NCBI GenBank assembly: GCA_030621655.1
Contig: JAUXHH010000050.1
Span: forward strand, 1 to 9,930
Reading direction: 5' to 3'
DNA from: Desulfobacterales bacterium
Lineage (GTDB): Bacteria > Desulfobacterota > Desulfobulbia > Desulfobulbales > BM004
DNA length: 9,930 nt
In this document: positions 1 through 6,767 of the stretch, one piece after another
Layout: every line of letters begins with the position of its first letter
How positions within the stretch are numbered: the first letter of the stretch is position 1
Notes under the pieces: generated by a model
Database searches by the model: none
Told to the model about the DNA's origin: nothing
Seen by the model: the letters and a program-made list of their open reading frames with translations, nothing else
Program-made: the position numbers and the translations under genes

Positions 1-1583
1 CCTATTGGACCAATGAGACCTATCTTTTCCCCGGCTTTAATGTGTAAAGAAATGTTGTTCAGTATCTTTACTGTCTGATTCGGGTATGAAAAAACAAGAT
101 TTTCGACCTCAATTTCACCTCGAATCTCTGCTCTGTGCAAAAAATTCTTGCCTTCCGGTCGATCAACCGGAAGTTCCATAATTTGGTTTAAGGTTTTCAA
201 AGCTGCTTTGGCACGATGATAACGGGTGGCAAGGCCTACAGCCTGGGACATGGGGGCAATAGCCTGGCGTGAGACAATTACCAGTGCGATCAACCCTCCC
301 TGGCTGAGATCACCGTTGGAGATCATGTACACACCCATAATGACCACACCGACAACTGACATGCTTTGTATAAAAAAGGAAAAATGGTTCACAGATGAAG
401 ACAGAAGCCTGGAGCGGGCGCTCCATTTCGCAATATAGCTGACTGCCTCTTCCCATGCCCTTTGGATCTGACTTTCAGCCCCAAGCATTTTGATGGTCTC
501 AAGACCGGACAATCCTTCAATAAGAATTGCATTTTTCTGGGCTGATGCCTGGAATGATTTTTCAACAGCCTTTTGCAGGGGAACCTGAATGGAAAACGCA
601 TAAATCAATAGTAAAAGGATACAGGCTATCTGTATATAAACTATAATACCACCGAGCCACCAGATGACCAGAAGTGCCAGAACTACAAAAGGCATATCGA
701 TCAGGGCTGTGATAGAAAACGAGGTGATAAAATCCCGGATTGATTCGAATTCCTGCAGGTTTTTTGAAAATGAGCCGATTGACTGGGGTCGTACCTCCAT
801 CCGCAGACCAAGTACCTTCTGGAAAAGGATAGCGGATATTTTCAGGTTGGCTCTCTTGCCTGCTTCGTCAACAAAATATCCCCGAAGGCCTCGCAGGATA
901 ACTGCAAAAATATAAATAACAGTGATGCCGATGGACAGAACCCAGAGAGTTTCGAAGGCAGCGTTTGGTATTACCCTGTCATAGACATTAAGGACATAAA
1001 AAGAGCCGATCAGCCCAAAGACATTGATTAAAAAGGATGCAACAAAAACATCGCGGTAAATACGCCATGATTCGAATATGGTACCCCAGAACCATCCCCT
1101 CTTGGAACTTGGGCTGATTTCATCAATGGACTGACGCTCCAGCCGGAATTTTGGCCGGACAAATATGGAGTATCCGGTGTAAATTTCCTCCAGCTCCTGT
1201 CGTGTAACAGTCTTTTCCCCCATGCCGGTTGCAGGCAAGAGGATACTCAACTGTTGGCCTCCATTCTCAATATCTACCAGGATACAGGCTTCACGGTCCT
1301 TCAGAAGCAAAACAGCAGGAAGTTGCAGGGGGGCGATTTTCTCGAGGGGGCGATGGAGAATACGGGCTGACAGTCCGACGCGATCTGCTGCCCTGGGAAA
1401 CAATTCTACGGTAAGCCGATTGTTGACCAGCGGCAAGCCGGAGCTTAAACCGGTCCGTGATGCAGATCTGCCATGTAATTTGGCAAGCTGCATAAGACAA
1501 TCCAAAAGCGGATCATCATGGGTATCTGTATCCCCTCCAAGATTCCAGTCACCTGGAGGGGTTTTTTCGTCTTTTTCCGGCAT
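1..1583 (-). CDS. lapB: Type I secretion ABC transporter, LapB-like, 3' end outside window
   Basis: This is the inner-membrane ATPase/permease that powers one-step export of a large adhesin through a membrane fusion protein and TolC. I translated it by hand: 527 codons are present, and the frame leaves the window at G-x-x-L-I-G-P-I-G, the start of a Walker A motif, so most of the nucleotide-binding domain is missing. The N-terminal part (about residues 20-155) fits a C39-like domain. Around DPLLDCLMQLAKLHG (residues 24-38) the catalytic Cys position of true C39 peptidases aligns with Pro25, so it looks like a non-cleaving domain, as in HlyB and LapB. A six-helix exporter membrane region follows (about 175-450). 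The ATG at 1583 is the first start after an in-frame stop at 1596-1598. No good Shine-Dalgarno sequence is visible. The lapD, lapG and tolC neighbours favour LapB over a haemolysin or bacteriocin exporter. A lapC-like gene probably follows off the left edge. Confidence 0.9.
   Translation of the reverse strand, partial: MPEKDEKTPPGDWNLGGDTDTHDDPLLDCLMQLAKLHGRSASRTGLSSGLPLVNNRLTVELFPRAADRVGLSARILHRPLEKIAPLQLPAVLLLKDREACILVDIENGGQQLSILLPATGMGEKTVTRQELEEIYTGYSIFVRPKFRLERQSIDEISPSSKRGWFWGTIFESWRIYRDVFVASFLINVFGLIGSFYVLNVYDRVIPNAAFETLWVLSIGITVIYIFAVILRGLRGYFVDEAGKRANLKISAILFQKVLGLRMEVRPQSIGSFSKNLQEFESIRDFITSFSITALIDMPFVVLALLVIWWLGGIIVYIQIACILLLLIYAFSIQVPLQKAVEKSFQASAQKNAILIEGLSGLETIKMLGAESQIQRAWEEAVSYIAKWSARSRLLSSSVNHFSFFIQSMSVVGVVIMGVYMISNGDLSQGGLIALVIVSRQAIAPMSQAVGLATRYHRAKAALKTLNQIMELPVDRPEGKNFLHRAEIRGEIEVENLVFSYPNQTVKILNNISLHIKAGEKIGLIGPI
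1532..1567 (+). terminator. Terminator-like hairpin on + strand, antisense inside lapB 5' end
   Basis: CCCCTCCA (1532-1539) and TGGAGGGG (1554-1561) form a perfect 8-bp GC-rich stem with a 14-nt loop, followed directly by six T (1562-1567) and a further T-rich stretch. This is the form of a rho-independent terminator for plus-strand transcription. It lies over codons 6-17 of lapB, which runs the other way, and no plus-strand gene ends here. It could stop antisense RNA before it reaches the small plus-strand gene. Read in lapB mRNA, the same stem would fold just after the start codon. The structure is visible; the role is inferred. Confidence 0.55.
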
Positions 1584-1778
1584 AGATTCGATGTTTCAGC
1601 TTAGAAAAAAATAAAGTGGCTCCAAACTACGGGTAACGACATATTCTTTTAACGCAATAATCAAGCCCGGTAAATATATTTTAGTGCAAAAAAAAGGAGA
1701 TGTCTATTTTTTGTTGGATAACACACCAAAATGGCTTATAAAAAAGACAATACTAACTCATCCTCATGGGGCAAAGCT
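1584..1778. other. Divergent intergenic region between lapB and small hypothetical gene
   Basis: This AT-rich spacer should hold the promoters of both lapB (leftward) and the small rightward gene. A strong Shine-Dalgarno-like AAGGAGA lies at 1694-1700, but no start in the frame of the small gene lies at a usual distance from it: that frame has a stop at 1719-1721 and its first ATG at 1731. An ATG at 1700 abuts the AAGGAG and opens only 13 codons. A TTG at 1711 opens a 34-codon frame. No promoter was convincing on either strand. Confidence 0.5.
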
Positions 1779-2108
1779 ATGCTGTATATTGAAAGGGATA
1801 ACGATGGGAACATAATTTCTTTACACAATAAACCTGAAACGGATGCAAGTGAGCAGAAATCTATAATGGATGAAGAAATCCTGGAATTTCTCAACAGAAG
1901 TGTCGATACAGATCCCTGGATGCAGCTGCTATCCCTTTCCGATATCGGCACCATCCGTATTCTTGAGGATCTGATTGACCTTCTCATCAGAAAAAATATT
2001 ATCCTTTTTACTGAATTACCGGCAGAAGCACAGACAAAGATCAATGAACGTAAACAGATACGGAAAAAGATAGACACTGATCAATTGATGGTAGATGATA
2101 TCTTATAA
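1779..2108 (+). CDS. Small conserved hypothetical protein (misnamed 'tryptophan synthase beta-like' family)
   Basis: The product is a soluble acidic protein of 109 residues from the ATG at 1779, or 125 residues from the in-frame ATG at 1731. It opens MLYIERDNDGNIISLHNKP and later has the stretch EDLIDLLIRKNIILFTELP, followed by a basic K-rich segment (KINERKQIRKK). From memory this pattern fits a small proteobacterial family often labelled 'tryptophan synthase subunit beta like protein'. The name is not functional: nothing here resembles the PLP enzyme. Family members begin at the M-x-Y-x-x-R-D block, so 1779 is preferred. The 16 residues added by the 1731 start (KKDNTNSSSWGK) look like unconserved leader, and neither ATG has a clear ribosome site. 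It is transcribed away from lapB and converges on lapD, 61 bp away. There is no signal peptide or membrane segment. The function is unknown. Confidence 0.7.
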   Translation: MLYIERDNDGNIISLHNKPETDASEQKSIMDEEILEFLNRSVDTDPWMQLLSLSDIGTIRILEDLIDLLIRKNIILFTELPAEAQTKINERKQIRKKIDTDQLMVDDIL

Positions 2109-2169
2109 GATAATTCCACAAATACTATTGGAATCTACCCCCATCTTATCATGTACCGTCCTTCTCTAA

Positions 2170-4140
2170 TCAGCTTACCTCACCAGTCAGCGGTTTAGGC
2201 CGATCAACAATATAGCCCTGAATTGCATCGATGTTGAGTTCTTTGAGAAGTTTCCATTGCTGTTCTGTTTCAACTCCTTCAGCAATGACATCAATATCAA
2301 GGCTGTGAGCAACACTGCAGAGCGATCCTATAAAAAAACGGCTGTCACTTTCCTCGTCCTTCAACTCACCTGTGTAAGCCCTGTCGATCTTGACATAGTC
2401 AGGCCGAAGTGACTTAAGATAACCCAGGTGAGAAAAACTCTGACCATAATGATCAAGCCCGATAAGATGCCCAAGCTTCCTGACAGCCACACTGAACTCC
2501 TTAAGCAAGTCCAGATTCTGAACAGCTCCAAATTCAGCAAATTCAAAATTAATCCTGGGTGCTTTTTCAGGAAGGGTTTTCAGGACAGAATAGACCCAAT
2601 TACGGAATGAATCATTCTCCAGTGAGGCGGATGAAACATTTACCGCAACATGATTGACATTTGTTTCGCCGGTACCGATTCGCAATACTTCTTCCAGAAC
2701 GATGCGGTCCAGGTATGAAACAAGCTGCAATCTCTCTGCAAAAGGCATAAATAGACCCGCACTTAACAGGCTGCCGTCTTCCTGAATGATACGGGAGAAT
2801 ATCTCAAGATGGTAAATCTTCTCTTTATCCAAAACATTGACAACCGGCTGGGCATATAAAACAATTTTTCGTTCCGATAAAGCCTGGTCAAGAATTCCTT
2901 TCCATTGTTGCTGCCCCAGAGGCATCTTCTCTGTCTCTGCTGTAATTGTATTAAGTTCCCACTTATTCGGTCCAGTCTGCTGGGCTGATCGCAATGCCAG
3001 GTCTGCCTCTGAGAGTAAACGCCCGATAGTGGTCGAACTCTCATAACTTACCGCCCCGATATGCCCGACATTATCTGTCAGTGTCAGTTGTTCAACTGCC
3101 AGTTGCCTCAACCTGCGGCTTACTGTATCTGCGATGCTCTCGGCATCCCATGATGACGCATCCGGGACAAAAATGCCGAAATCGCCGCCTGTTAAACGGG
3201 CCAGGACAGAATTTGGATGTTGTTTTGTTGCTTCCTGTAATATAGTGGCGACTTTTTGTAAAAGTTCGTCACCGGCCTGAAATCCTTTCTGTTGGTTCAA
3301 CCCATGGAGGTCTTTTATCTGGAGCAGAAGAATAATACCCTGTGTTGTACTTTCACCTCTGTCAAGACGGGCGGTTATCTGACTTTCAAAAAATCTCCTG
3401 TTCCCCAAAGCAGTCAGAGAATCGTGGTAGGCATGTTTTTTAAGACCTTCTGCAATGGCAACCTGCTCTTCGAACATTTCCTTGACCTTGCCGGTCATGC
3501 GATTCATGGCTTCTACGACACGGCGCAACTCTTTTGTCCATGGCACTTTATCCTGAATTTCATACCTCTTTTTACAGAGGGCATCTGCCTGAGCCTCAAC
3601 TTTGACAAGGGGTTTAAGCAGTACCTTCAGGCCATAACCACCTACTACCAAAACGAAAATACCGCAGCCAAGGAACCACAGAGTAATATGAACAGCATCT
3701 TCCCAAAGAGTTTTATAGGCATAACCGGGATGACTTTTCACATAAACGGTGCCGGCCTGAATCCATCCTGCCATTACATTTGCAGTAGCCTCAGGGGTTT
3801 CTAAAGGGATTAGGCGGATAAACCATTGCGGCACATTTTCAATGGTCACATCAAGCACTCGATCATAAATGATATTCTGCTGAGCATCCGTATATCTGAC
3901 AACCCGGTAATATCCTCTGTCAAACACAGCATTGATCATTGTTTCAATTGCCGGATCTTCATGTTCAAGACTGTACTGTGAAATTGATAAGCCGAGGGAC
4001 GTGGCAGTATCCTGGGCATGGGACTCCAACTGGTCAATGAGAAAAGACCGGGTGCTTTCAAGCTTTGCAAACCAGGTGCCCGTGAAAAGAAGAAAAAACA
4101 GTACCAGAGTAAAAAACAAGAGCTGTCGATATAGCGTCAT
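2170..4140 (-). CDS. lapD: LapD-type c-di-GMP receptor (LapD periplasmic-HAMP-GGDEF-EAL)
   Basis: This inner-membrane receptor reads cytoplasmic c-di-GMP and, when bound, captures the protease LapG in the periplasm. Layout of the 656 residues: transmembrane helix 1 at about 5-24; periplasmic LapD/MoxY-like domain to about 148; helix 2 at about 151-171; HAMP at about 172-225; GGDEF at about 235-395; EAL at about 415-650. The periplasmic GWIQAGTVYVKSHPGYAY stretch (from Gly125) contains Trp126, the position LapD uses to dock LapG. Both enzymatic domains look inactive. The GGDEF core reads G-G-D-F-G (318-322) without the catalytic Glu, the EAL core reads E-I-F (446-448), and the usual DDFG is DHYG (563-566). 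The overall EAL fold marks KID (584-586) and AEGVET (620-625) remain, as expected for a binding rather than cleaving domain. AAAGGTG lies 7 bases before the ATG. It sits 120 bp downstream of lapG on the same strand. Confidence 0.93.
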   Translation of the reverse strand: MTLYRQLLFFTLVLFFLLFTGTWFAKLESTRSFLIDQLESHAQDTATSLGLSISQYSLEHEDPAIETMINAVFDRGYYRVVRYTDAQQNIIYDRVLDVTIENVPQWFIRLIPLETPEATANVMAGWIQAGTVYVKSHPGYAYKTLWEDAVHITLWFLGCGIFVLVVGGYGLKVLLKPLVKVEAQADALCKKRYEIQDKVPWTKELRRVVEAMNRMTGKVKEMFEEQVAIAEGLKKHAYHDSLTALGNRRFFESQITARLDRGESTTQGIILLLQIKDLHGLNQQKGFQAGDELLQKVATILQEATKQHPNSVLARLTGGDFGIFVPDASSWDAESIADTVSRRLRQLAVEQLTLTDNVGHIGAVSYESSTTIGRLLSEADLALRSAQQTGPNKWELNTITAETEKMPLGQQQWKGILDQALSERKIVLYAQPVVNVLDKEKIYHLEIFSRIIQEDGSLLSAGLFMPFAERLQLVSYLDRIVLEEVLRIGTGETNVNHVAVNVSSASLENDSFRNWVYSVLKTLPEKAPRINFEFAEFGAVQNLDLLKEFSVAVRKLGHLIGLDHYGQSFSHLGYLKSLRPDYVKIDRAYTGELKDEESDSRFFIGSLCSVAHSLDIDVIAEGVETEQQWKLLKELNIDAIQGYIVDRPKPLTGEVS

Positions 4141-4146
4141 ATCTTA

Positions 4147-4169
4147 CACCTTTAATAAGCCAAATTATA
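4147..4169 (-). promoter_or_regulatory. lapD ribosome binding site and candidate -10 box
   Basis: On the minus strand AAAGGTG (4153-4147) precedes the lapD ATG by 6-7 bases and supports that start. TATAAT (4169-4164) lies 24 bases upstream of the ATG in the context TATTATAAT and is a consensus -10 hexamer. No good -35 was found at 16-18 bp. If used, this promoter would give lapD its own short-leader transcript in addition to any read-through from lapG. The region is AT-rich, so a chance match is possible. Confidence 0.35.
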
Positions 4170-4260
4170 ATAATTCGATTTGTATCGTCCCATATATGTT
4201 TGTCTGCAATTTAAAACTAATAATTCTTTTCAATTTGAAGACTCAATAACACCTGTCTTT

Positions 4261-4941
4261 TTATGATCCCCAATTATCCTCGGACATTTTCTGCATCACG
4301 TCCTGCCAACGCTTCAGTCGGCTGCTGCTGCCCGCCAACTTACCCTTCCCACGCTGTTTTGCAAGCCACAGACTGGTACCGTTAAAACTATATATCGGCA
4401 ACAGATCCGTGCGCTCGGTTGCAGGATGGATATCTGTGACATAGTTATCGAGAATAAGAGGTACACCTCCCGGTATGGGATAGTATGCGAGAACCATGTG
4501 GTGCACACCATAGGTGATAGCCTTAACATATGTAAGATTCAGCTTTTCATCTTCAACACCCATGGCTTTCAGGGTGAAATATTTTGCAATAGTATAATCT
4601 TCACAGTCCCCAGCCTGGGTGCCTAAAAACTCTATCGGCGTGGCCCAGTAATCCTTTTGTCCCCAGTGAACTATATCTTCGACATACTCCATCTGGTTGA
4701 AAAAATCATTCACCTTCTCGAGTTTTTCCCTGTCGGTTTTGCTATTGTCTGAAATAATCAGATCTTCCCATGCTGTAAGTCGTAAACGGGCCGACTTGCC
4801 ATATTTCTGTTCAGCTTTATTAAGAAGTTCCGCATCAAGGTGAAAACTTTGTCCATTAATGATCGGGACGATAAAGACCCAAAAAGAAAGAAAAATCAGA
4901 AAAGGCAGTGAATATTCTATTTTGTTAGTATTTTTGATCAC
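4261..4941 (-). CDS. lapG: LapG-type periplasmic transglutaminase-like cysteine protease
   Basis: LapG cuts the N-terminal anchor region of LapA-type adhesins (usually at a TAAG/PAAG-like site) and releases the biofilm adhesin when LapD lets go of it. Numbering is from the GTG at 4941, which gives 226 residues. A basic start (KNTNK) and a hydrophobic core (about 10-28) form a signal peptide. The protease fold carries the triad Cys113 (in AGDCEDYTIAKYF), His148 (in HHMVLAYY) and Asp165 (in LILDNYV). The spacing closely matches known LapG, and Asp112/Glu114 flank the Cys at the calcium-binding positions. The frame stays open to a TTG at 5037, but that codon sits inside a terminator hairpin and would add 32 unlike-signal residues, so GTG4941 is preferred although no clear Shine-Dalgarno is seen. 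It lies 120 bp upstream of lapD, its regulator, on the same strand. Confidence 0.92.
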   Translation of the reverse strand: MIKNTNKIEYSLPFLIFLSFWVFIVPIINGQSFHLDAELLNKAEQKYGKSARLRLTAWEDLIISDNSKTDREKLEKVNDFFNQMEYVEDIVHWGQKDYWATPIEFLGTQAGDCEDYTIAKYFTLKAMGVEDEKLNLTYVKAITYGVHHMVLAYYPIPGGVPLILDNYVTDIHPATERTDLLPIYSFNGTSLWLAKQRGKGKLAGSSSRLKRWQDVMQKMSEDNWGS

Positions 4942-5022
4942 AATGCTTAATAGAGGAAATACTCTTTCTCTGGGTACACTCCCAGTAGAAATTGTTAGGA
5001 AGATGGGAACCTCTGCAAAATA

Positions 5023-5055
5023 AAAATGGGATAGCAAAATCTGCTATCCCATTTT
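5023..5055 (-). terminator. Strong rho-independent terminator after tolC
   Basis: AAAATGGGATAGCA (5023-5036) is perfectly complementary to TGCTATCCCATTTT (5042-5055), a 14-bp stem with a 5-nt loop. Read leftward it ends in TTTT followed by TATTTTG, a good terminator for the tolC transcript. Read rightward it ends in TTTTAATAAA and could also work there. It separates tolC from lapG, so lapG/lapD need their own promoter between about 4942 and 5022 or depend on read-through. Confidence 0.85.
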
Positions 5056-5192
5056 AATAAATTAGATCTCCAATAATCAACAAACTATTCTCTTTGAGGA
5101 ATCATAAAAATCTTTAGCATCTGTTGCGGACTTTTTATCCTCCTGCGGGGCCTTCTTTCGCCTGGATCTGTACCTGCAGTTCTTCCTCAACC
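5056..5192 (-). other. Spacer after tolC with broken coding-like tail
   Basis: The first 130 bases after the tolC stop do not look like random spacer. One minus-strand frame reads VEEELQVQIQAKEGPAGG then stop. The next frame, joining at about 5135, reads EDKKSATDAKDFYDSSK and stops near 5080. Joined, they would be a polar, charged tail of the kind some TolC-family proteins carry. The stop in tolC and the two frame changes mean none of it is translated as tolC now. It may be eroded coding sequence, or chance. An AGGAGG occurs at 5138-5143 on the minus strand without a well-spaced start. Confidence 0.3.
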
Positions 5193-6485
5193 CTAATTAC
5201 TTTCCAGTGGCCACTGCAGACCAAGCGTACGAATCAACTTGCCCATGCCACTCAAAACTCTGTACTGAGAATAGGTTTTATCATACCTGGCATTCACCAG
5301 ATCGATCTTTGCGTTGATAAGTTCAGCCTCTATATCAAGAACATCAAACATGGTTCGCCTGCCGATGTTCCACTGTTTGGAAAATGCCTCTGCGGTTATA
5401 CCTGTCGCTTTCACATAGTCTTCGAGGAAAGCGATACTGCTTAAGCTTGCTTGATATGAAACCCATGAAAGCCGGATAGATTCGACGATTTGCCGATGTG
5501 TGTTATTACGGATCTCACGTGCCTCACAGATAAGTTTATATGTTTCTGCAATGCGGGCTTTATCCTTCCAGCCATTAAAAATATTATAGCGTATTACAGC
5601 GGCAGCAGTAAACTCTTCCAAATCACCGGGGATATCGACATCTTCTTCCCATCTCTGGTCTGCTACAACATCAAGTGTAGGATAATAATTGCTCTTGGCA
5701 ACAACGTGTTGTGCTTCCCGGGCACTAACGTCTGCCTGCGCTGATTTGAGGATAGGGAAATTTGACACTGCCTGTTGCTCAGCCTCATCTATAGATGCAG
5801 GCATAACAGAATCAACAGAATAGGGTGCAACAAGATATTCCGGCATACGCCCAACGGTAAAATGGTAATCAGTGTTCGCATCAATGACATTTGCCTCGGT
5901 GACAATCATATCTGATTCTGCCCGGGCCAGACGTCCCATAACCTGGTCAAGATCAGCTTTCCGATCCAATCCTGACTCGCTTCTGAGCTTGATCTGGTCA
6001 AAAATACGTTTATGGATTGTGACGTTTTCTATTGCCAGTTCGTTGATTTCTGACTGGCGGAGGACATTCAGGTATACTCTTGATGTACGTAGGGCAATAT
6101 TTTCAGAAGTTCCCTGTAGCAAGTACGCTGCAGAATCAACACGGGACTTCTGTCTTTTCACTTCGTATTTATCAGCAAATCCTCTAAAGACATTCTGCCG
6201 AAGGCTTAAAAGTGTAGCCTTTGGGTGCGATGTGCCGTCTATCGGCTCATTATGATCTGTCCATCCGGTACTATAGGAAGCATCGAGAGTAGGCCAGTAT
6301 CCTGCCTGAGCCTGCGTGACCTCCTGGTCTCTTGCCAAGCGATTAAATGATACAGCCCTTATTTCCGGGTTGGTCTGCAGTATGTAATGAACCGCTTCCT
6401 GAAGTGTTTCAGCCTGAGAGTACCCTGCCCCCCAGATTAAAACTCCAAGAACCATGAACCCCGCAAACTTTAGTATTAATTTCAT
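5193..6485 (-). CDS. tolC: TolC-family type I secretion outer-membrane protein (LapE-like)
   Basis: This outer-membrane and periplasmic trimeric channel should complete the type I export path with the LapB-type ATPase and an unseen LapC-type adaptor. From the ATG at 6485 it has 430 residues. Residues 1-25 are a signal peptide with a cleavage site after SQA, followed by ETLQEAVHYILQTNPEI, the classic TolC/OEP repeat opening. Features of the two OEP repeats follow: a Y-P-T-L motif in each half (GYWPTLDAS and SNYYPTLDVV), helical stretches rich in A/Q/E, and the late segment GRRTMFDVLDIEAELINAKIDLVNARYD typical of the family. The C-terminus LGLQWPLESN is also usual. The frame is open 11 codons further up, to 6518, but GAGGG about 10 bases before ATG6485 plus the signal peptide fix the start. 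The terminator at 5023-5055 ends its transcript. It lies upstream of lapG and lapD, same strand. Confidence 0.92.
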   Translation of the reverse strand: MKLILKFAGFMVLGVLIWGAGYSQAETLQEAVHYILQTNPEIRAVSFNRLARDQEVTQAQAGYWPTLDASYSTGWTDHNEPIDGTSHPKATLLSLRQNVFRGFADKYEVKRQKSRVDSAAYLLQGTSENIALRTSRVYLNVLRQSEINELAIENVTIHKRIFDQIKLRSESGLDRKADLDQVMGRLARAESDMIVTEANVIDANTDYHFTVGRMPEYLVAPYSVDSVMPASIDEAEQQAVSNFPILKSAQADVSAREAQHVVAKSNYYPTLDVVADQRWEEDVDIPGDLEEFTAAAVIRYNIFNGWKDKARIAETYKLICEAREIRNNTHRQIVESIRLSWVSYQASLSSIAFLEDYVKATGITAEAFSKQWNIGRRTMFDVLDIEAELINAKIDLVNARYDKTYSQYRVLSGMGKLIRTLGLQWPLESN

Positions 6486-6495
6486 ATAAGTGCGA

Positions 6496-6533
6496 CCCTC
6501 TGTATATTTATAAAACATTATTTACAGATTCAA
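6496..6533 (-). promoter_or_regulatory. tolC ribosome binding site and candidate promoter
   Basis: On the minus strand TTGAAT (6533-6528) is followed after 15-17 bases by TATAAATA (6512-6505). These hexamers resemble -35 and -10 boxes. AGAGGG (6501-6496) then lies about 10 bases before the ATG at 6485 and selects that start over the upstream one at 6518. The -10-like bases overlap codons of the longer frame, which also argues against the upstream start. The surrounding DNA is AT-rich, so the promoter call is tentative; the ribosome site is firmer. Confidence 0.45.
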
Positions 6534-6647
6534 AAAAACACCAGTCATTAAAAGTCAATCCAACAAAACTTTAAACAATCAAATTTAAATAATGGAAATT
6601 AAGAACAAGCGAATAAATATCACAGTCGGAAAAGTTTCTCAACCTCT

Positions 6648-6669
6648 TTTAATTTCTAAAGAAATTTAA
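6648..6669. repeat. Imperfect 22-bp palindrome
   Basis: The arms AATTTC (6651-6656) and GAAATT (6661-6666) are perfect around TAAA. The symmetry extends outward to TTT (6648-6650) and TAA (6667-6669) with one mismatched pair. It is about 160 bp from the tolC start and 170 bp from the DUF2914-type start. It could be an operator or a chance AT-rich palindrome. It has no GC stem, so it is unlikely to be a terminator. Confidence 0.4.
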
Positions 6670-6731
6670 CCTAAGGCAGTTGCCCTTATCGAGAAAATTA
6701 CACTATTGCAGATTGCAAATATATAAAAATG

Positions 6732-6767
6732 ATTATTTATGTAAATGATTTAATTATTTATGTAAAT
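6732..6767. promoter_or_regulatory. Two identical operator-like sites 21 bp apart
   Basis: ATTATTTATGTAAAT occurs exactly at 6732-6746 and again at 6753-6767. Each copy contains the 12-bp pseudo-palindrome ATTTATGTAAAT (ATTTA/TAAAT arms; 6735-6746 and 6756-6767). Their 21-bp period is two DNA helical turns, so two dimers would bind on the same face. The right copy touches a TATACT/TATAAA -10-like box (6767-6777), a position suited to repression of rightward transcription. The repeat is seen directly; the regulator and its effect are inferred. Confidence 0.5.

Noticed and set aside
1222..1614. 130-codon plus-strand open frame opposite the lapB N-terminal region
   Set aside because: It overlaps the lapB C39-like domain in antisense, is rich in Ser/Arg, and runs through the terminator-like hairpin; not coding.
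1711..1815. 34-codon TTG-start frame after the AAGGAG
   Set aside because: It has plausible spacing but no conserved sequence and overlaps the small gene out of frame; kept only as a start-site question.
2113..2134. ATTCCA/TGGAAT hairpin between the convergent small gene and lapD
   Set aside because: Weak AT stem with no T-tract in either direction; not a convincing bidirectional terminator.
3292..3804. 170-codon plus-strand open frame opposite lapD
   Set aside because: It is entirely antisense to a well-supported lapD, with no recognisable domain and unlikely composition; a shadow frame.
4970..4985. CTGGG/CCCAG mini-hairpin upstream of lapG
   Set aside because: Five base pairs with a six-base loop and no tail; too small to call.
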